Assembly (NCBI GenBank): GCA_039583875.1
Contig: CM077158.1
Span: 238,258,453-238,322,452, forward strand
From: Platanthera guangdongensis
Lineage: Eukaryota; Streptophyta; Magnoliopsida; Asparagales; Orchidaceae
Direction of reading: 5' to 3'
Length of the DNA: 64,000 bases
Position 1 is the first letter of the stretch. Every line of letters begins with the position of its first letter. The notes beneath the pieces were generated by a model. That model ran no database searches. It saw nothing but the letters and a program-made list of their open reading frames with translations, and was not told the DNA's origin. The position numbers and the translations under genes were made by a program. Below, piece after piece: positions 1 to 10,625 of this stretch.

Positions 1-763
1 CCAGAGCACAATGGACAACCTCCAAAGGTGCTTTACATCTGGATTGTGCCTTATCGACCATAAAACGATAAACTTCACCATGCTGACATCCCGCACACCC
101 CTGACCATCGTCATAGGATGACAATATAGGCAATCCTCTTACGAGTCTTCTTACCGCCATTGCTTTCAGTTTGTCCATCCCTACATGCCCCAGTCTTTCA
201 TGCCAGATAGCTGTACTATCACTGGCCTTCATCCGATCAGCACCAGAATTTGTTTAGGTCCCAACTAAGTTCTTCTCCTTGCCTCCAACATGAGCTACGT
301 TTGCCGAGAGCATGACAACCTTGCACTCTTTCCTGAGATGACCATGTTGCTTGCATCTATAACACCTTGGTCCTTTCTTCCTCTTCCCATCACGTCTAGG
401 AGAACCACTCCTCTCTTGCTGATATGAAGTAGAAGGACCTTCCTCTACAACAACCTTTACCTCCTTCTTAAACAACCCATCAAGGGAAGTCCAAACCTCC
501 GCAGCTGACTGACATCCACTGATGTTGTCCAAGAGCTCCGATGAGATCACGTGCTTGAGAATAGACTCTGCTTTCGCATTTGTCTCCTTCCAAGCTCTCA
601 TCTCTTCAGCATTGCCAGCAGTAGCCTCTTGTCTTTCTGCTCCGCATACTACCTTCCAAAGGTCCTCACAAAGAAGAAAGCTATCCATACAAGACTTCTA
701 CCTATCAAAGTTCGTCTCTGTAAGGAGTTCAATCCCAAGACCACTTGCATCTTCCACTGCCAT
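1..763 (-). pseudogene. Copia gag plus pre-integrase fragment without protease
   Basis: This is the 5' part of a Ty1/copia polyprotein (virus-like particle protein plus start of integrase). It reads from the ATG at 763, chosen because the related copy at 48708 starts at the same conserved residues. Order: gag of the UBN2/Retrotran_gag_2 kind, a CCHC zinc knuckle (CYRCKQHGHLRKEC, 323-364), then directly the GAG-pre-integrase zinc domain (WHERLGH, later a CAGC pair). The protease normally found between knuckle and pre-integrase is absent. Two in-frame stops break it: TAG at 698-700, where the copy at 48.7 kb has Trp, and TAA at 254-256. Similarity to the 48.6 kb leader ends near 780, so the 5' UTR and LTR are lost. 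The fragment runs off the left window edge. Confidence 0.85.
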
Positions 764-780
764 GGTTCTACCACTGGTTA

Positions 781-2287
781 CCTCAATCGTCGAACAGACC
801 TATGACATTTTGGGAGGAGAGCATTCATGGCCTAGGGAGACCAAGGGCCCCTCTCTCCTTTTCCAACGCATTGTTCCAATTCCCCTATCTGTGTAGAGAA
901 GGCCAGGAGTCATTTTGGTGGCTGTTCAATGGCTAGAACAGTGTATTCACCCATGGCCGAAATTACCATTATTGGCCATTAATGGAGCCATGAAGAAAGA
1001 CCCCTCCCCTTTCTATTTCCTTTAAAAGCTTCACTAGACACCAAGGGGTCGTTTCCACCCTTTCCCCGGCGGTTTCAAGCTACTTGGCTGTGTTGTTGTA
1101 AAATCCCGACTGCCTCCACCACCGGCCATGGAACACCAACACCAAACCCATCGGCAAGCATGATTGAAGGTCAATTTCTCCCCCTCTCCCTCGGTGCTAG
1201 GATCCTAGATAAAATAGGAGAGATATCAGGCTCAATTGAGCCCGATCAAGTGAGCTTTTTCCTAAATTTTTTGGGCTTTTCTCACCTCTCGGGTTCGCTA
1301 GAAACAGCCTCTCCGGTGGCCGTGCTGCCGCCTGGCGTTAGCCACCACCTCAATGAAGGTGGTGGTGGAGGTGGCCGACCGGGGAGATGGCCGGGTGGCC
1401 GGCGGCAGCGCTTGGAAAAGACTCTAGGATGGGGCAATCTCAGTCGTCGGCTGGAGGTTGAAGACGACCAGATGCCGCACGATTTGCGCCAAGATTCGTG
1501 CCGCCTTCGATTTTAACCTTAGGATTAATTAATTTCATTCATTTGGTTTTTATCACACATATTATAGTAAATGTTTCTATTTATTAAAAATACTTAGATG
1601 CATCAACAAAAAAAGTTGTCAACACAAAGTTGTAGTCATTGCGGTCTACTTTAATTTAAAATTTATTTCAACCAGTTTGGCTTAGTGGTCTGACCTCAAT
1701 ACCCAAAAGGGTGCAGTCTATACTTAGGGCTAGTCAGAGATTAAAATGAGTGCCCCCACTTCACCACATGTTCAAATGACCTAAACTTTGGACAGGGTGT
1801 CAATATTGTCTATGCCTAGGACATATCCAAAAATGATATCTTTTGGAGAAAATTTTTCTATAGTTTTGGTAAAAATTTAATAATCCTAGTATAGTTTAAT
1901 TAAGAGGCCTAATGACATCAGTAACCACCAAAACTTTGGTGGATGGTCTTAGGGGTCACCATGAGTCACTGGTTAAAATATCAACCCATTTGAATATGAT
2001 TTGACTGGGTTTTGATGTGACTAAAGGTTTGGGCCCTTAAGGTGAGTTTAGGGTTTAAGATTCTTGGGGCATGGATGGGCCAATCCTCACCCAAATGGGT
2101 TGGAGCTCTGGCTAGAGTACCAACATCACTAGGGACACCCTTTCTTAGAGTTTGGGATGAGTTAGAGTGGTTGAGACCCAGTGCCCTAGTTCAAGCCTTG
2201 GATTGAGCCTGTTATGGTTTGTGAAGGACCTAAGGTGTTTATGCTTTGTTTGGGCATTGGGTTTACCCCCATGGGTTTCTAGGGTGA
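781..2287. other. No gene; GC-rich then AT-rich DNA, possibly old LTR
   Basis: I see no coding gene. About 950-1510 looks promoter- and leader-like (a TTTAAAAG box near 1020, then CT-rich and proline/glycine-codon-rich DNA), as in long gypsy LTRs. A 118-codon open frame at 1160-1516 is GC-driven and has no domain I recognise. From 1520 on the DNA is AT-rich and featureless. It may belong to an older element or to the LTR that follows. Confidence 0.3.
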
Positions 2288-5076
2288 TGTAATGCCCTAG
2301 GAAGGAATCTGGTAATTTTTGGACACATGCACTCCACTTAAATCACTTGGAAATTATTTAGTTCTATACACCTTAAGGAATAAATAAAGGGTCTTATGAC
2401 ATTGGATCCTAATGAAATTTTGGTAGAAGTAATTTTATAGTGCTATTGACCTCTGAGATTTATTATAGGATGTTTAAAAAAGAGTAGCTCATACTTGTAG
2501 GTAAAATCTCCACTTTGCCCTTTTTGATGATTTTGAAGTAACAATGGTTAGATTAACTTAGAATGATATGAAACTCTGACAAGGTTAATTAAATATCATT
2601 TAGAGATAATAGAAAATTATTTGGATCATTTGGGCATTTCCTTTTAGTACGTCATGTGTAAAGTAAACTAGTTCACCATATTTTGATAAATAGATAATAA
2701 ATAGTATACCTTGCTGTAAAATTGTGTTACTTGTCCAGAGAACTTTTTATGGAATAAGGAAGCCTAAAAAATTATCACATATCATTTGGATGAGTTTATA
2801 AGAATATTTCTTCACAAGTGCACTTTAATGGAATTATTGGAAGTATTTTTAAACATGGCTGATTGGCCTTGGAATTGCATGAAACTTAGTCCGTAGTGTT
2901 TTATGATCATTATAAGGCTCTGGTAATTTTTATATACTTTCTGGAATAGAATTTATGGTACTCCCTACATTATCTAAAATTATATGAATTAACTTTAATT
3001 AATTATTTAGAGGTTATTACATTTATAAAAGTCTATGGAATTCACTGATATTGTGCTATCATATACTGTTCTTAATTTTTGGGTGGTCATAACTTAAGGA
3101 AATCTAGTATCTCATGTTCAAAATTACCCATGGCCTAACTTTTGGGAAAATCTAATAAATGCTAAAATAATTAGAAAAATTTCAAGTCTTTGGATTTAGG
3201 CTAAATGTGTCATGTTGGGCCCACAATAATTATCTTAGGGCATTTGGATGAAAATTTGGAGTACTTCCTGCCATGTACATCATATAGCTTAAGTTGGTCT
3301 GCATTTAGTAAAGCTGCGGGGATTGTGATAACATGGGGGATGGTCATAGGAAGTAGGGAGTATTCCATGCTGATTTGGTAAGATGAAAAAGTGAGTTTAA
3401 TTAAGAGTCATGATGAGCGGAATGTTGGGTTGGTTAGTGTTAAGTGGTGCTCGGGATCGACAAAAGGTCGTCTTTCCTGTAGAGAGAAAGAGAGTCAAAA
3501 TACACTAGGATTAGATCCAGTATAATATTAAAAGAGACCGGGAATTGGGTATTAACCAATAATAAATAAGTACCTTGCGAAAGGGAGCTTTGGGCTTCAG
3601 CCCATCGTAGTTCCTAGTGCCCTCGAGAGCCCTTCACGGGAAATGCCTTGGGCTGTCCAAGGTTAACGTAAGCTGTAGGAATAAATGGAATGGGAGAGTA
3701 ATTAGAAATGCTCTAGGGTCACACTTATACTCACACTCCCCGGTGTTGTGTGAGTCAGGTTAGGTCTCACGAGCGATAGGCTCGATGGTTTTAGTGATGG
3801 ACAGGTTAGCCCGGCGAGCCGATGGATCAGTAGGTGGTTTAACGGACGAGTTATTCTGGGGATCCTATGGCTCGAAAGTTCTGGTTTGCATGTGCATAAC
3901 ATAAGGTGGTGGGTCTTTGTTACTTGACAGTCATTCATGCCGACGTCGGTACGTTGACTCGGCGAGTGTGGTTCACACATAGCCAAGGAAAGACTGGTGG
4001 ATTTGCCAGCATGGTACGCAGAGGCTCTGTGGTGTGTTCTTCACGTTGAGGCGTACAAGGGTCTAGGTTGGGTGGCGTGAATGTAACCATAGTAGTGGGG
4101 TGGCCCGACCCACTGTCTCTGTTTGTCATAGCGCGAGGTACCTGAGAGTTTAGCTAACTCCAAAATGGGTGAAATAAAGTTTGTGCGCATAGAGTCGTGT
4201 GTGTGAGTTGCACTTATGTGAACGTAGCATTTCATACATAACAAAGCACTACACTCATATTTGCATATAAACCTGACACCCCATCGTATAAAATGGTATG
4301 TGACTTTTTATACGATGGGAATCTTGCAAAAGACCCCTTAACTTATAAGTTTGTATGAGCATTCATATAAGTTAAGGTTATTCTTCATTATACTCTGCTC
4401 TCTTACTTTATTTCTTTACTGCCTTACTTTTGATATTATCATATTACTGTTGTACGCCTTTATAGTTATGTTATATCACTACTAGCTTAAGTCCGCCGCC
4501 ATCTGTTTTGACACTTCTCCACCTCAATTTCTTCCCTATCCTTCTTCCCGCACGGTGCCTAGGAGTCGCGGGGGGAGGCGGGCATGATAGTTGGCTTAGT
4601 CTTTTGACTAACGGTCGGTGGACCATTATTTTTCAGGGGCTCCGGATGGGAGACAGGCAGCAGACGAAGAGATAGCACCAGCAGGGTATGGTGCAGATGG
4701 AGGTGGGCCAGTCTAGCTCAGGAACACCCGCTTTTGGCTCCGTGAGTGTCTAGTTTTGTTAGCTTCCGCGAGTGACCTTGTACTGAGGATTTTGATGTAC
4801 TTGGCATAAGCTCGTTTACCTTTTTGTCCGTCTTTTTTGACACTCTTTTATTCTGGGACATGCTGTGATTCATGCTAATTACTTATATGTGATATGTTTT
4901 GTGAACTTGGCATTTACTGTCTTCTTTAAAAAGCTTCCGCATCTTTGGTGATTCTGTGTGCCGGCAGGTTTGACGTTTCATAGTGACGACCTTCCGAGCG
5001 AAGGTGTCACCGCAAAATGGCGATTCTGGGCGTAAGACCCGGTAGCGTAGCAAAAAGGGGGGGGGGGGGTCTTACA
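2288..5076 (+). repeat. Putative 5' LTR of a gag-only Ty3/gypsy element
   Basis: The 3' end is firm. The sequence ends in TCTTACA at 5076, is followed by a primer-binding site, and its last 96 bp recur at 6370-6457. The 5' end is inferred from TGTAATGCCC at 2288, which pairs with the terminal TTACA and resembles the Tekay-type LTR starts TGTAACGCCC (35924) and TGTAACTCCC (63083). No target duplication was found, so the start is tentative. A run of 13 G sits at 5057-5069. Confidence 0.5.
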
Positions 5077-5079
5077 AAC

Positions 5080-5091
5080 TGGTATTAGAGG
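5080..5091 (+). other. Primer-binding site (initiator Met-tRNA type)
   Basis: TGGTATTAGAGG lies 3 bp after the LTR end. It resembles TGGTATCAGAGC, the complement of the plant initiator Met-tRNA 3' end, with two mismatches. Confidence 0.65.
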
Positions 5092-5271
5092 AACCTCGAT
5101 CCGAAGAAAAAGAAGTCCACAATCCCTGGGCCACCCCACGTGAGCTTAGTTTGGGGACAAACTAGCAGCTGAAGCAATGGTTTGCCCATAAAAGAAAATC
5201 GCATGCAAAAGTCCTATCTCTTTCCTTCATTTCCCTTAATGTCTAACAATTGGTATTCTCCTTTGTAGCCT

Positions 5272-6367
5272 GTGACTAACCCTACTCCCCAGCAAGGGGC
5301 ATTTCAGGCTCAAAACATGATTCCACCCCCGCCAGCTCCGACTCTGTTCCAGCAGACAGAGATAGGCCAGACTTTGACTGCTATTCCTGAGGCCTTCAGG
5401 GCTCAGCAGGCTTTGGCTCCTCAGCCAAATCCCGGGGCAAACTGGCTGAGCCTCTTCCGGGGACTTTCTCCCCCATCCTATCTCGGGACTGAAACTGCAG
5501 TTCATACGGAGGAGTAGCTGGACATCATTTATGAGATGTTGGCCGGTATTAGATGCCCGTTAGAGGAGGATGTGACTTTGGCAGTGTCATCTCTTGAGTC
5601 GCATGCGAAGAGGTGCTGGAAGTCATTGTTGGACACCACCTTTGCTGGAGTGGATATTACAGACATTTCCTGGGAGGAGTTCAGGGTAGCCCTAGTGGAG
5701 CATTTTGCCCCTCAGTCAGTGGGAGATGAGTTGGAGGACAGGTTCCTGCAGTTGAGGCGGGGAAGCAGGACAGTTTTGGAGTACTATCAGGAGTTTACTC
5801 ATTTATCTCGCTTTGCGAATTTGTACCAGCTGGATGATGCGGGCTACGCAAAGAGGTTCTACAAGGGACTTCGCGACAACACGAGGCAGGCTCTCCTCTT
5901 CGTCTCTGATGGGAGTTTGGCCAGGATCTTGGAGATGGACAAGAAACTGGAGGCAGACCAGCTTGTTGTTCGGGGCCGGAAGAGATCAGCCAATGACGCT
6001 GTGATCGGTGGTAGGATAGACCAGCTGAGAGGTCGAGTTATTGGAGAAAAGAGGAACGAGGATCAACCCCGTCAGGAGGGCAGGCTGGAGAAGAGGACCC
6101 CGGTGGTGTTGGCTCCTCATCTACTACAGATGAGGGAGATGCCGAGGGTAGTGGAGGAGCCACCAACATGTTATCGGTGCAACCAGCCAGGGTACATTTA
6201 GAGGAACTGCCTTATGAGAGGAGCACCATTACCAGCACTCTAGGAGGCCCCACCTGCTCGACAGTTTGGTGGGAAGGGACGTGGCCGGGGCCGTGGATTT
6301 CAGGGGAGAGAGCGCAGGCAGGACATGCGGCAGGTTTATGCCTTGGATCTGGCACATCCCCGGGACC
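5272..6367 (+). pseudogene. Ty3/gypsy gag, pol missing
   Basis: Gag capsid/nucleocapsid of a gypsy retrotransposon. The start is uncertain because no ATG opens the frame; the first in-frame ATG is near 5317. A Retrotrans_gag domain spans about 5536-6000 (WEEFRVALVEHF, LRRGSRTVLEYYQEF, FYKGLR). A CCHC knuckle near 6166 reads CYRCNQPGYI-stop-RNC, so the zinc-binding His is Tyr and a TAG follows at 6199-6201. Another TAG is at 5515-5517 and one more is downstream. After a glycine/arginine-rich tail the frame reaches 6367 and runs directly into the remnant 3' LTR. Protease, RT and integrase are gone, so the element could only have moved with proteins supplied in trans, or it was deleted after insertion. 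Confidence 0.8.
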
Positions 6368-6369
6368 CG

Positions 6370-6457
6370 TAGTGACGACCTTCCGAGCGAAGGTGTCACC
6401 GTGAAACGGCGATTCTGTGCGTAAGACCCGGTAGCATAGCAAAAAAGGTGTCTTACA
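6370..6457 (+). repeat. 3' LTR remnant of the gag-only gypsy element
   Basis: An 88-bp copy of 4981-5076 starting TAGTGACGACC and ending TCTTACA. It differs by a few substitutions and by loss of most of the poly-G run. Only the last 88 bp of the LTR remain, so a deletion joined gag to the LTR end. Confidence 0.75.
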
Positions 6458-6678
6458 GATATTGCATCTCTTGATATGCTATAATATCAGACTGTTTTGA
6501 GAATAAACAACATTTGAAAGGTTTAATGGCCAACGTGTTTTTACTTCTGGATTTCACTTTGATAAGAAACTAGGCACATATATTCATGGATATGCGATAA
6601 GATTCTTCTAAATGTCATTTTAGATCTTTACGTCAAGTGCGTGAATATTGAATATGCTTCGACGTAATTTAGGGTTGT
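6458..6678. other. Unassigned short spacer
   Basis: AT-rich sequence between the gypsy remnant and the Tat LTR. No coding or repeat signal seen. Confidence 0.4.
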
Positions 6679-8060
6679 TGCGGCCAAACTCAACACCCTG
6701 GTCAGACCAGATTAACTTGGACCGTCTTAGCCCACAGAACAGTCGAGTGCACACACAGTCAATGAGAGAGAGATTATGCACACAATGTTTTGACGTGGAA
6801 AAACCTCTCAATTGGGTAAGAAACCACATGATCGGATCTTTGTCGGTCGAACTCCACGATTTACTTTCGGTTACAACTTATTTGGAGAATCAAGTGCGAC
6901 AAGCCGCTCCTCGTTACACTTTGAAGATGAGATATAGTTACTTAGGCTCACAACGTGCAATAGGTTGCTCCGCGTGAGCTTATTTGTTGGGGGTTGCGTA
7001 CTAACATGCACTTGTTGTAGTAGGGCTTTCCTTCTCGTCACTCACTTGTGAACTTAGGTGAATTTTTTTTTTGGAGGGGGAGGGGGCGGCGGTGGCTCAA
7101 AGGTAGCTCATAGGAGGAATCCGACAGAGCTCTGACCTAAGGAGGAAGAGAGCATAGTAGAGAAAAGATGAGAAATAAGGAGGCCTAGGGACCTTCTTAT
7201 AGCCTCTACGATGTGGTTACGGTGGTTATGCGGCTATCTGCATACCGTAACCACCAATATCAATATTTTACACAGTTTTGGGTGCGTATTATTCTCATAT
7301 TATTTTTACTAAATGCAGGCCCCCACTAAAAACATGTCCCCCCACTACTGGTGGTGGTTACGCGAGTAGTTATTGGCTCAGTAGATGACGAAAATCGTGG
7401 TTGAACGATTGGACGGCGGGAAAGATGCCCAAAGAGGGTAAGAGAGGCGGTCAGCAACCACCTCATGAGTGGTCGGCCATGACGAAGGTGAAGGGCTTCT
7501 GACATGGCGCTGATCGGAGGTGCGGCTGACCGACCTCACTCGGGAGGCACACTGGGCTCGGCCCCGGCGGCGGTCACCGGGTGTGACCCCAGCGTCGGCC
7601 ATCGGGCGCGACGCTGGTACCGGGCAAAACCACATGGCACGGCTGGATGGAGTCGACTATAGTGTTGGGTGGCTGTCCTAGCACACCCATCCAAGGGGGC
7701 GGGGCGCGGACTGCCGTACCCGACACCTCCCACAAAGGCCGCAGGAGGGAAGGTTCCCTTTGGCCGGGCTAGCCGGTGGTACCGCTGCGCCTCGCGACCG
7801 CAGGTTCGCGGCCACAAGGTACGACCCCTCTGTCGACCGGAAGCCAGGCCGGCTTATGTCGGCCCGCCTCCGATTAGAGAGAGGGGGCCGGCCCCGGTGG
7901 CCAACCCCGGGCGGCGCGGCCACGAGGTACGATCTCACGCGCTCGGATCGCACGTGATTGCGTGTGCCGATCGCACACGCTGTGATTCCCCCGTGATATC
8001 CATTTATGATGATGGGATCATAGGGAGTGGGCTAATTTATAAATAGGTTTGTCCCCAACA
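6679..8060 (-). repeat. Tat-type Ty3/gypsy LTR (3' LTR, minus)
   Basis: Read on the minus strand it starts TGTTGGGGACAAACC and ends in GCA. It is preceded at 8061-8075 by a purine tract rich in G, which is how Tat-lineage 3' LTRs begin, so internal sequence should lie to its right. Parts recur at 40335-40743, 46145-46567 and 53780-54230. The copy next to a PBS at 40.3 kb shows that these are LTRs. A TATA-like TTTATAAATTAG (minus) is near 8040. The middle is GC-rich and gives spurious open frames. Confidence 0.7.
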
Positions 8061-8075
8061 ATTGCCCCTCAAAAT
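8061..8075 (-). other. Polypurine tract of the Tat element
   Basis: The plus strand reads ATTGCCCCTCAAAAT, so the minus strand has a TTTGAGGGGCAAT tract directly before the LTR start TGTTGGGG. This primes plus-strand DNA synthesis in LTR elements. Confidence 0.6.
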
Positions 8076-8700
8076 CCTCGATGTTAGAAACCATTTTTTG
8101 TGAGAAGAGCATGGATTTATTTTCCTCCTACGAAGGATTCATTCGACAGCGATAATGGTGATGGCGAACAGAGAGGTGCCAGAGAAGGTGGACGACGGAG
8201 CTCTACGAGCGAAGGTAAGTCGCAAGGAAGGAGGAAAACGTAGAAGGCACATGGGTGATGGAGGCTGGAAGCGTCAAGCCGGCGAGCGAAGCCCACCGAT
8301 ATAGGTACAAACTAGTTGACCGTCGCGCCCGCCGCCGCTCCCGCTCTTCCAGGGTGGAAGCACCCCTGGGTGTGCGGGCTCGCACCTTGTGTGCGCTGGC
8401 TCACAGCTTGTATGTGCGGACACCCACCCAGTGCGCGGGCGCGCACCTAGTGCACGGGCGTGCGCCTTGGGTATGCGCGGGCATGCGACTTGGGTACGCG
8501 CGGCACGCGCCTTGGTGTGCAGCTGTGTGCACCTCTGCGCATGCATATTACTGCACGCGTGTGCTGCTGGGTGCGCACCGCGCACACTACTAGGTGCGTT
8601 TGACACACACTTTTGCTTGCGTGGGTGCTTACACACTCTTTTGGGTAGGCAAGACCCTGTACGTTTTTGGTTTCCGCGCCGATTGTACGCTTGCGAGCAA
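8076..8700. repeat. Tat 3' internal region with GC-rich imperfect tandem repeats
   Basis: No gene is supported. At about 8350-8640 short units of roughly 20-25 bp alternate GTGCG/GCGCAC words (for example TGCGCGGGCGCGCACC near 8430), which makes long shadow frames on both strands. The position beside the polypurine tract suggests 3' untranslated sequence of the Tat element. The border with the SIRE-like LTR to the right is not sharp and is put near 8700. Confidence 0.4.
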
Positions 8701-9463
8701 CAACGTTCAATTGAATATCCTTAGCCAATTCTTTGTGAAAGTTAGAGTTAGATCTAGAATACTCTAGAGGAGGGGTGAATATAGTATACTTTAAAAAAAT
8801 ATTAAGTACTAGTGCAGGAAATGATGAAATGCTAGCAGATAGTAAACCTAATTCACAAGCACAGCAAGAACAAAAAGAAAAATAGGCAACCAAACGACAC
8901 AAGAAATTTATAGTGGTTCCCCAAATCTGGGTAGTCCACTCTTCTACCACCCTGGTAGGAATCCACTCAGGTTGTTGATCAGGTGCCTGACACCAATGAG
9001 TTTTGATCAGGTCCCCAAAAACCAACTCAAGTCTTTTGATCAGGAGACTTGCAACCAGGAATCACTTTTGAAGGGAGATGACAACCCTTTACAGAGGTGG
9101 GGGTGAGAGAGTTGATTATGTCTTCTCTATCAACAATCAGAGAGAAGACTTATGTGGACTGATGTTAGCAAACAACTCCCCCTGAGATGTAGAATGGTTC
9201 AGGGAAGATCTGGAGCTTTGCTGCAGGGTGATAGACCTTCAAGCCGAGTTCTTGACTAGCAGAGATGCATGGACTTCTTGACTGATTTGATAGTAGTTGT
9301 CCTTGAAAGTCCTGGAGAGTATAAGGAATAAGAAGATTCTTGTTATTGTATGATTGTTCTTCTACTGAATAATGATCTCTGTTTGTCACTATAAGCTGCT
9401 GATTAATTTTCTTGTTCTATCTCTTCATTTTGTATGTTTGTCCGTGTGTTTCTTCTTCTCTAT
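8701..9463 (-). repeat. SIRE-like copia LTR, 3' part (minus)
   Basis: This continues the LTR seen at 14210-15336, interrupted by the Ale-like copia at 9464-14209. On the minus strand it carries the motif ATTCACCCCTCCTCTAG near 8775, common near the end of SIRE/Maximus-type LTRs. The LTR end and PBS are not recognisable, so the left border is approximate. Confidence 0.5.
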
Positions 9464-9835
9464 TGTTGAAGTTGGTGACCGGGCGGTCTGGCGGTTTGTC
9501 CTGGCGGGTTGAAGATCGCGCGGTCTGGCGGTTTGTCTCAGCCGGCTTGGAGACCGGGCGGTCTGGCGGTCTACCCTGGCAGTCTCGCTTCCTCTCTGGT
9601 GGTAGCCGTACGGTTAGCCCTGATGTCTAACCGCGCGGTTTGTGCGGTTTGTTTTGTATAGTCCGCTTAGTCCTGTATTTTTTAGTCCCACATCTCTTAT
9701 TTGTATTCTCTCATCTCTCCTCCATTCTATATAAGGGAGGGCATACCTTTGTAATAGATATCTTTTTTGGATAATAAAATTTCAATTATTCAAAAGTTTA
9801 TTCGCTTGTTCTCTACTTTTCGCTACTTTCTAACA
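9464..9835 (+). repeat. 5' LTR of the Ale-like copia
   Basis: Starts TGTTGAAG and ends TCTAACA. The first 150 bp repeat the words GGGCGGTCTGGCGG and GGTTTGTC several times. A TATA box (TATATAAG, 9728-9735) and an AATAAA signal (9773-9778) mark the promoter and polyadenylation region. Confidence 0.9.
9728..9735 (+). promoter_or_regulatory. TATA box in the 5' LTR
   Basis: TATATAAG about 100 bp before the LTR end, with an AATAAA 40 bp downstream. The same pair recurs in the 3' LTR (TATATAAG at 14102-14109). Confidence 0.65.
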
Positions 9836-9847
9836 TGGTATCAGAGC
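9836..9847 (+). other. Primer-binding site, initiator Met-tRNA
   Basis: TGGTATCAGAGC directly after the LTR, the standard plant copia PBS. Confidence 0.9.
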
Positions 9848-10625
9848 ACACGATCATTTCCTCCTGATTCTGTGGGCTCTCTGTTGTTCACGGCTTGTTT
9901 TCCGCGTTCTGCGACTTGACTCGCGGCTTGCCTTCTCTTCTGTCCGCGCGGCTTGTTTTTTTCCGCGCGGCTTGTTTTCTGTCCGCTGCCCTGTTCGCGC
10001 GGCTTGCTTCTTCTTGGTTCTCTTCTCCTACTGCTATTCGTCGCCGCGACCTGTTTCCTTGTCGCCGCACTCCTTGTTCTTTCTTGCCTCTCCGACTTTC
10101 TAGTCGTTGCGGCCTGTCTCTATCCGCTTGTCTCTATACTCGTGGTTTGCTGCTGTGATCTGCCTGACCGTGCGGGTTGTTCCTTTCTCACCCGCATCTT
10201 AGTCGCGGTCACCTGCTCTTCTCTTCTCTTCTGTTCGCTCGGCCTTCTCAGTCCGCACGACCTCTTCCCCGCTGGGCCTTTGCCTGCTTTTTAGCCGCTT
10301 GATTCTCCGTCTGCCCGCGCGACCTGTCCGCGCGGCTTGCCCCTTCCTTTTTCGCGACCGTTTTCGCGATCTCCTCTATTCGCCGCGCTCTTCTTCTTAT
10401 TGCCTTCTACCCGCTCCTGCTTGCTAGTCGCCCCGGCCTCATCTTTGGCCGTGCGACTTGTTCTCCTCTGTTCGCCCGACTTTTTCAGGCCGTGCGACTT
10501 CTTTCCCTCTGCTTTGCTCTGCTTCTTGGTAGCGGCCTTCCTAGCCGCCCGCCCTGTTTTCTGTTCGCCTGGCTTGGTGCTCTTTTCTCTTCTCGCGGCT
10601 TGTTCTTCTCGTCGCGGCTTGTTCC
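9848..10625 (+). other. Pyrimidine-rich leader in place of gag
   Basis: About 780 bp of CT-rich sequence with reiterated CGCGGCTTGTTTT-like words lies between the PBS and the pol start. Gag normally sits here, but no frame with gag features or a CCHC knuckle is seen. The leader of the short copia at 61240-61913 has the same style of reiterated CGCGGCCTG words. Confidence 0.6.

Noticed and set aside
1160..1516. 118-codon plus-strand frame
   Set aside because: GC-rich, no recognisable domain, sits in LTR-like DNA; not supported as a gene.
8255..8724. Open frames of 110-190 codons rich in Arg, Cys, His and Ala
   Set aside because: They follow the GC-rich tandem words in every frame; this is composition, not coding.
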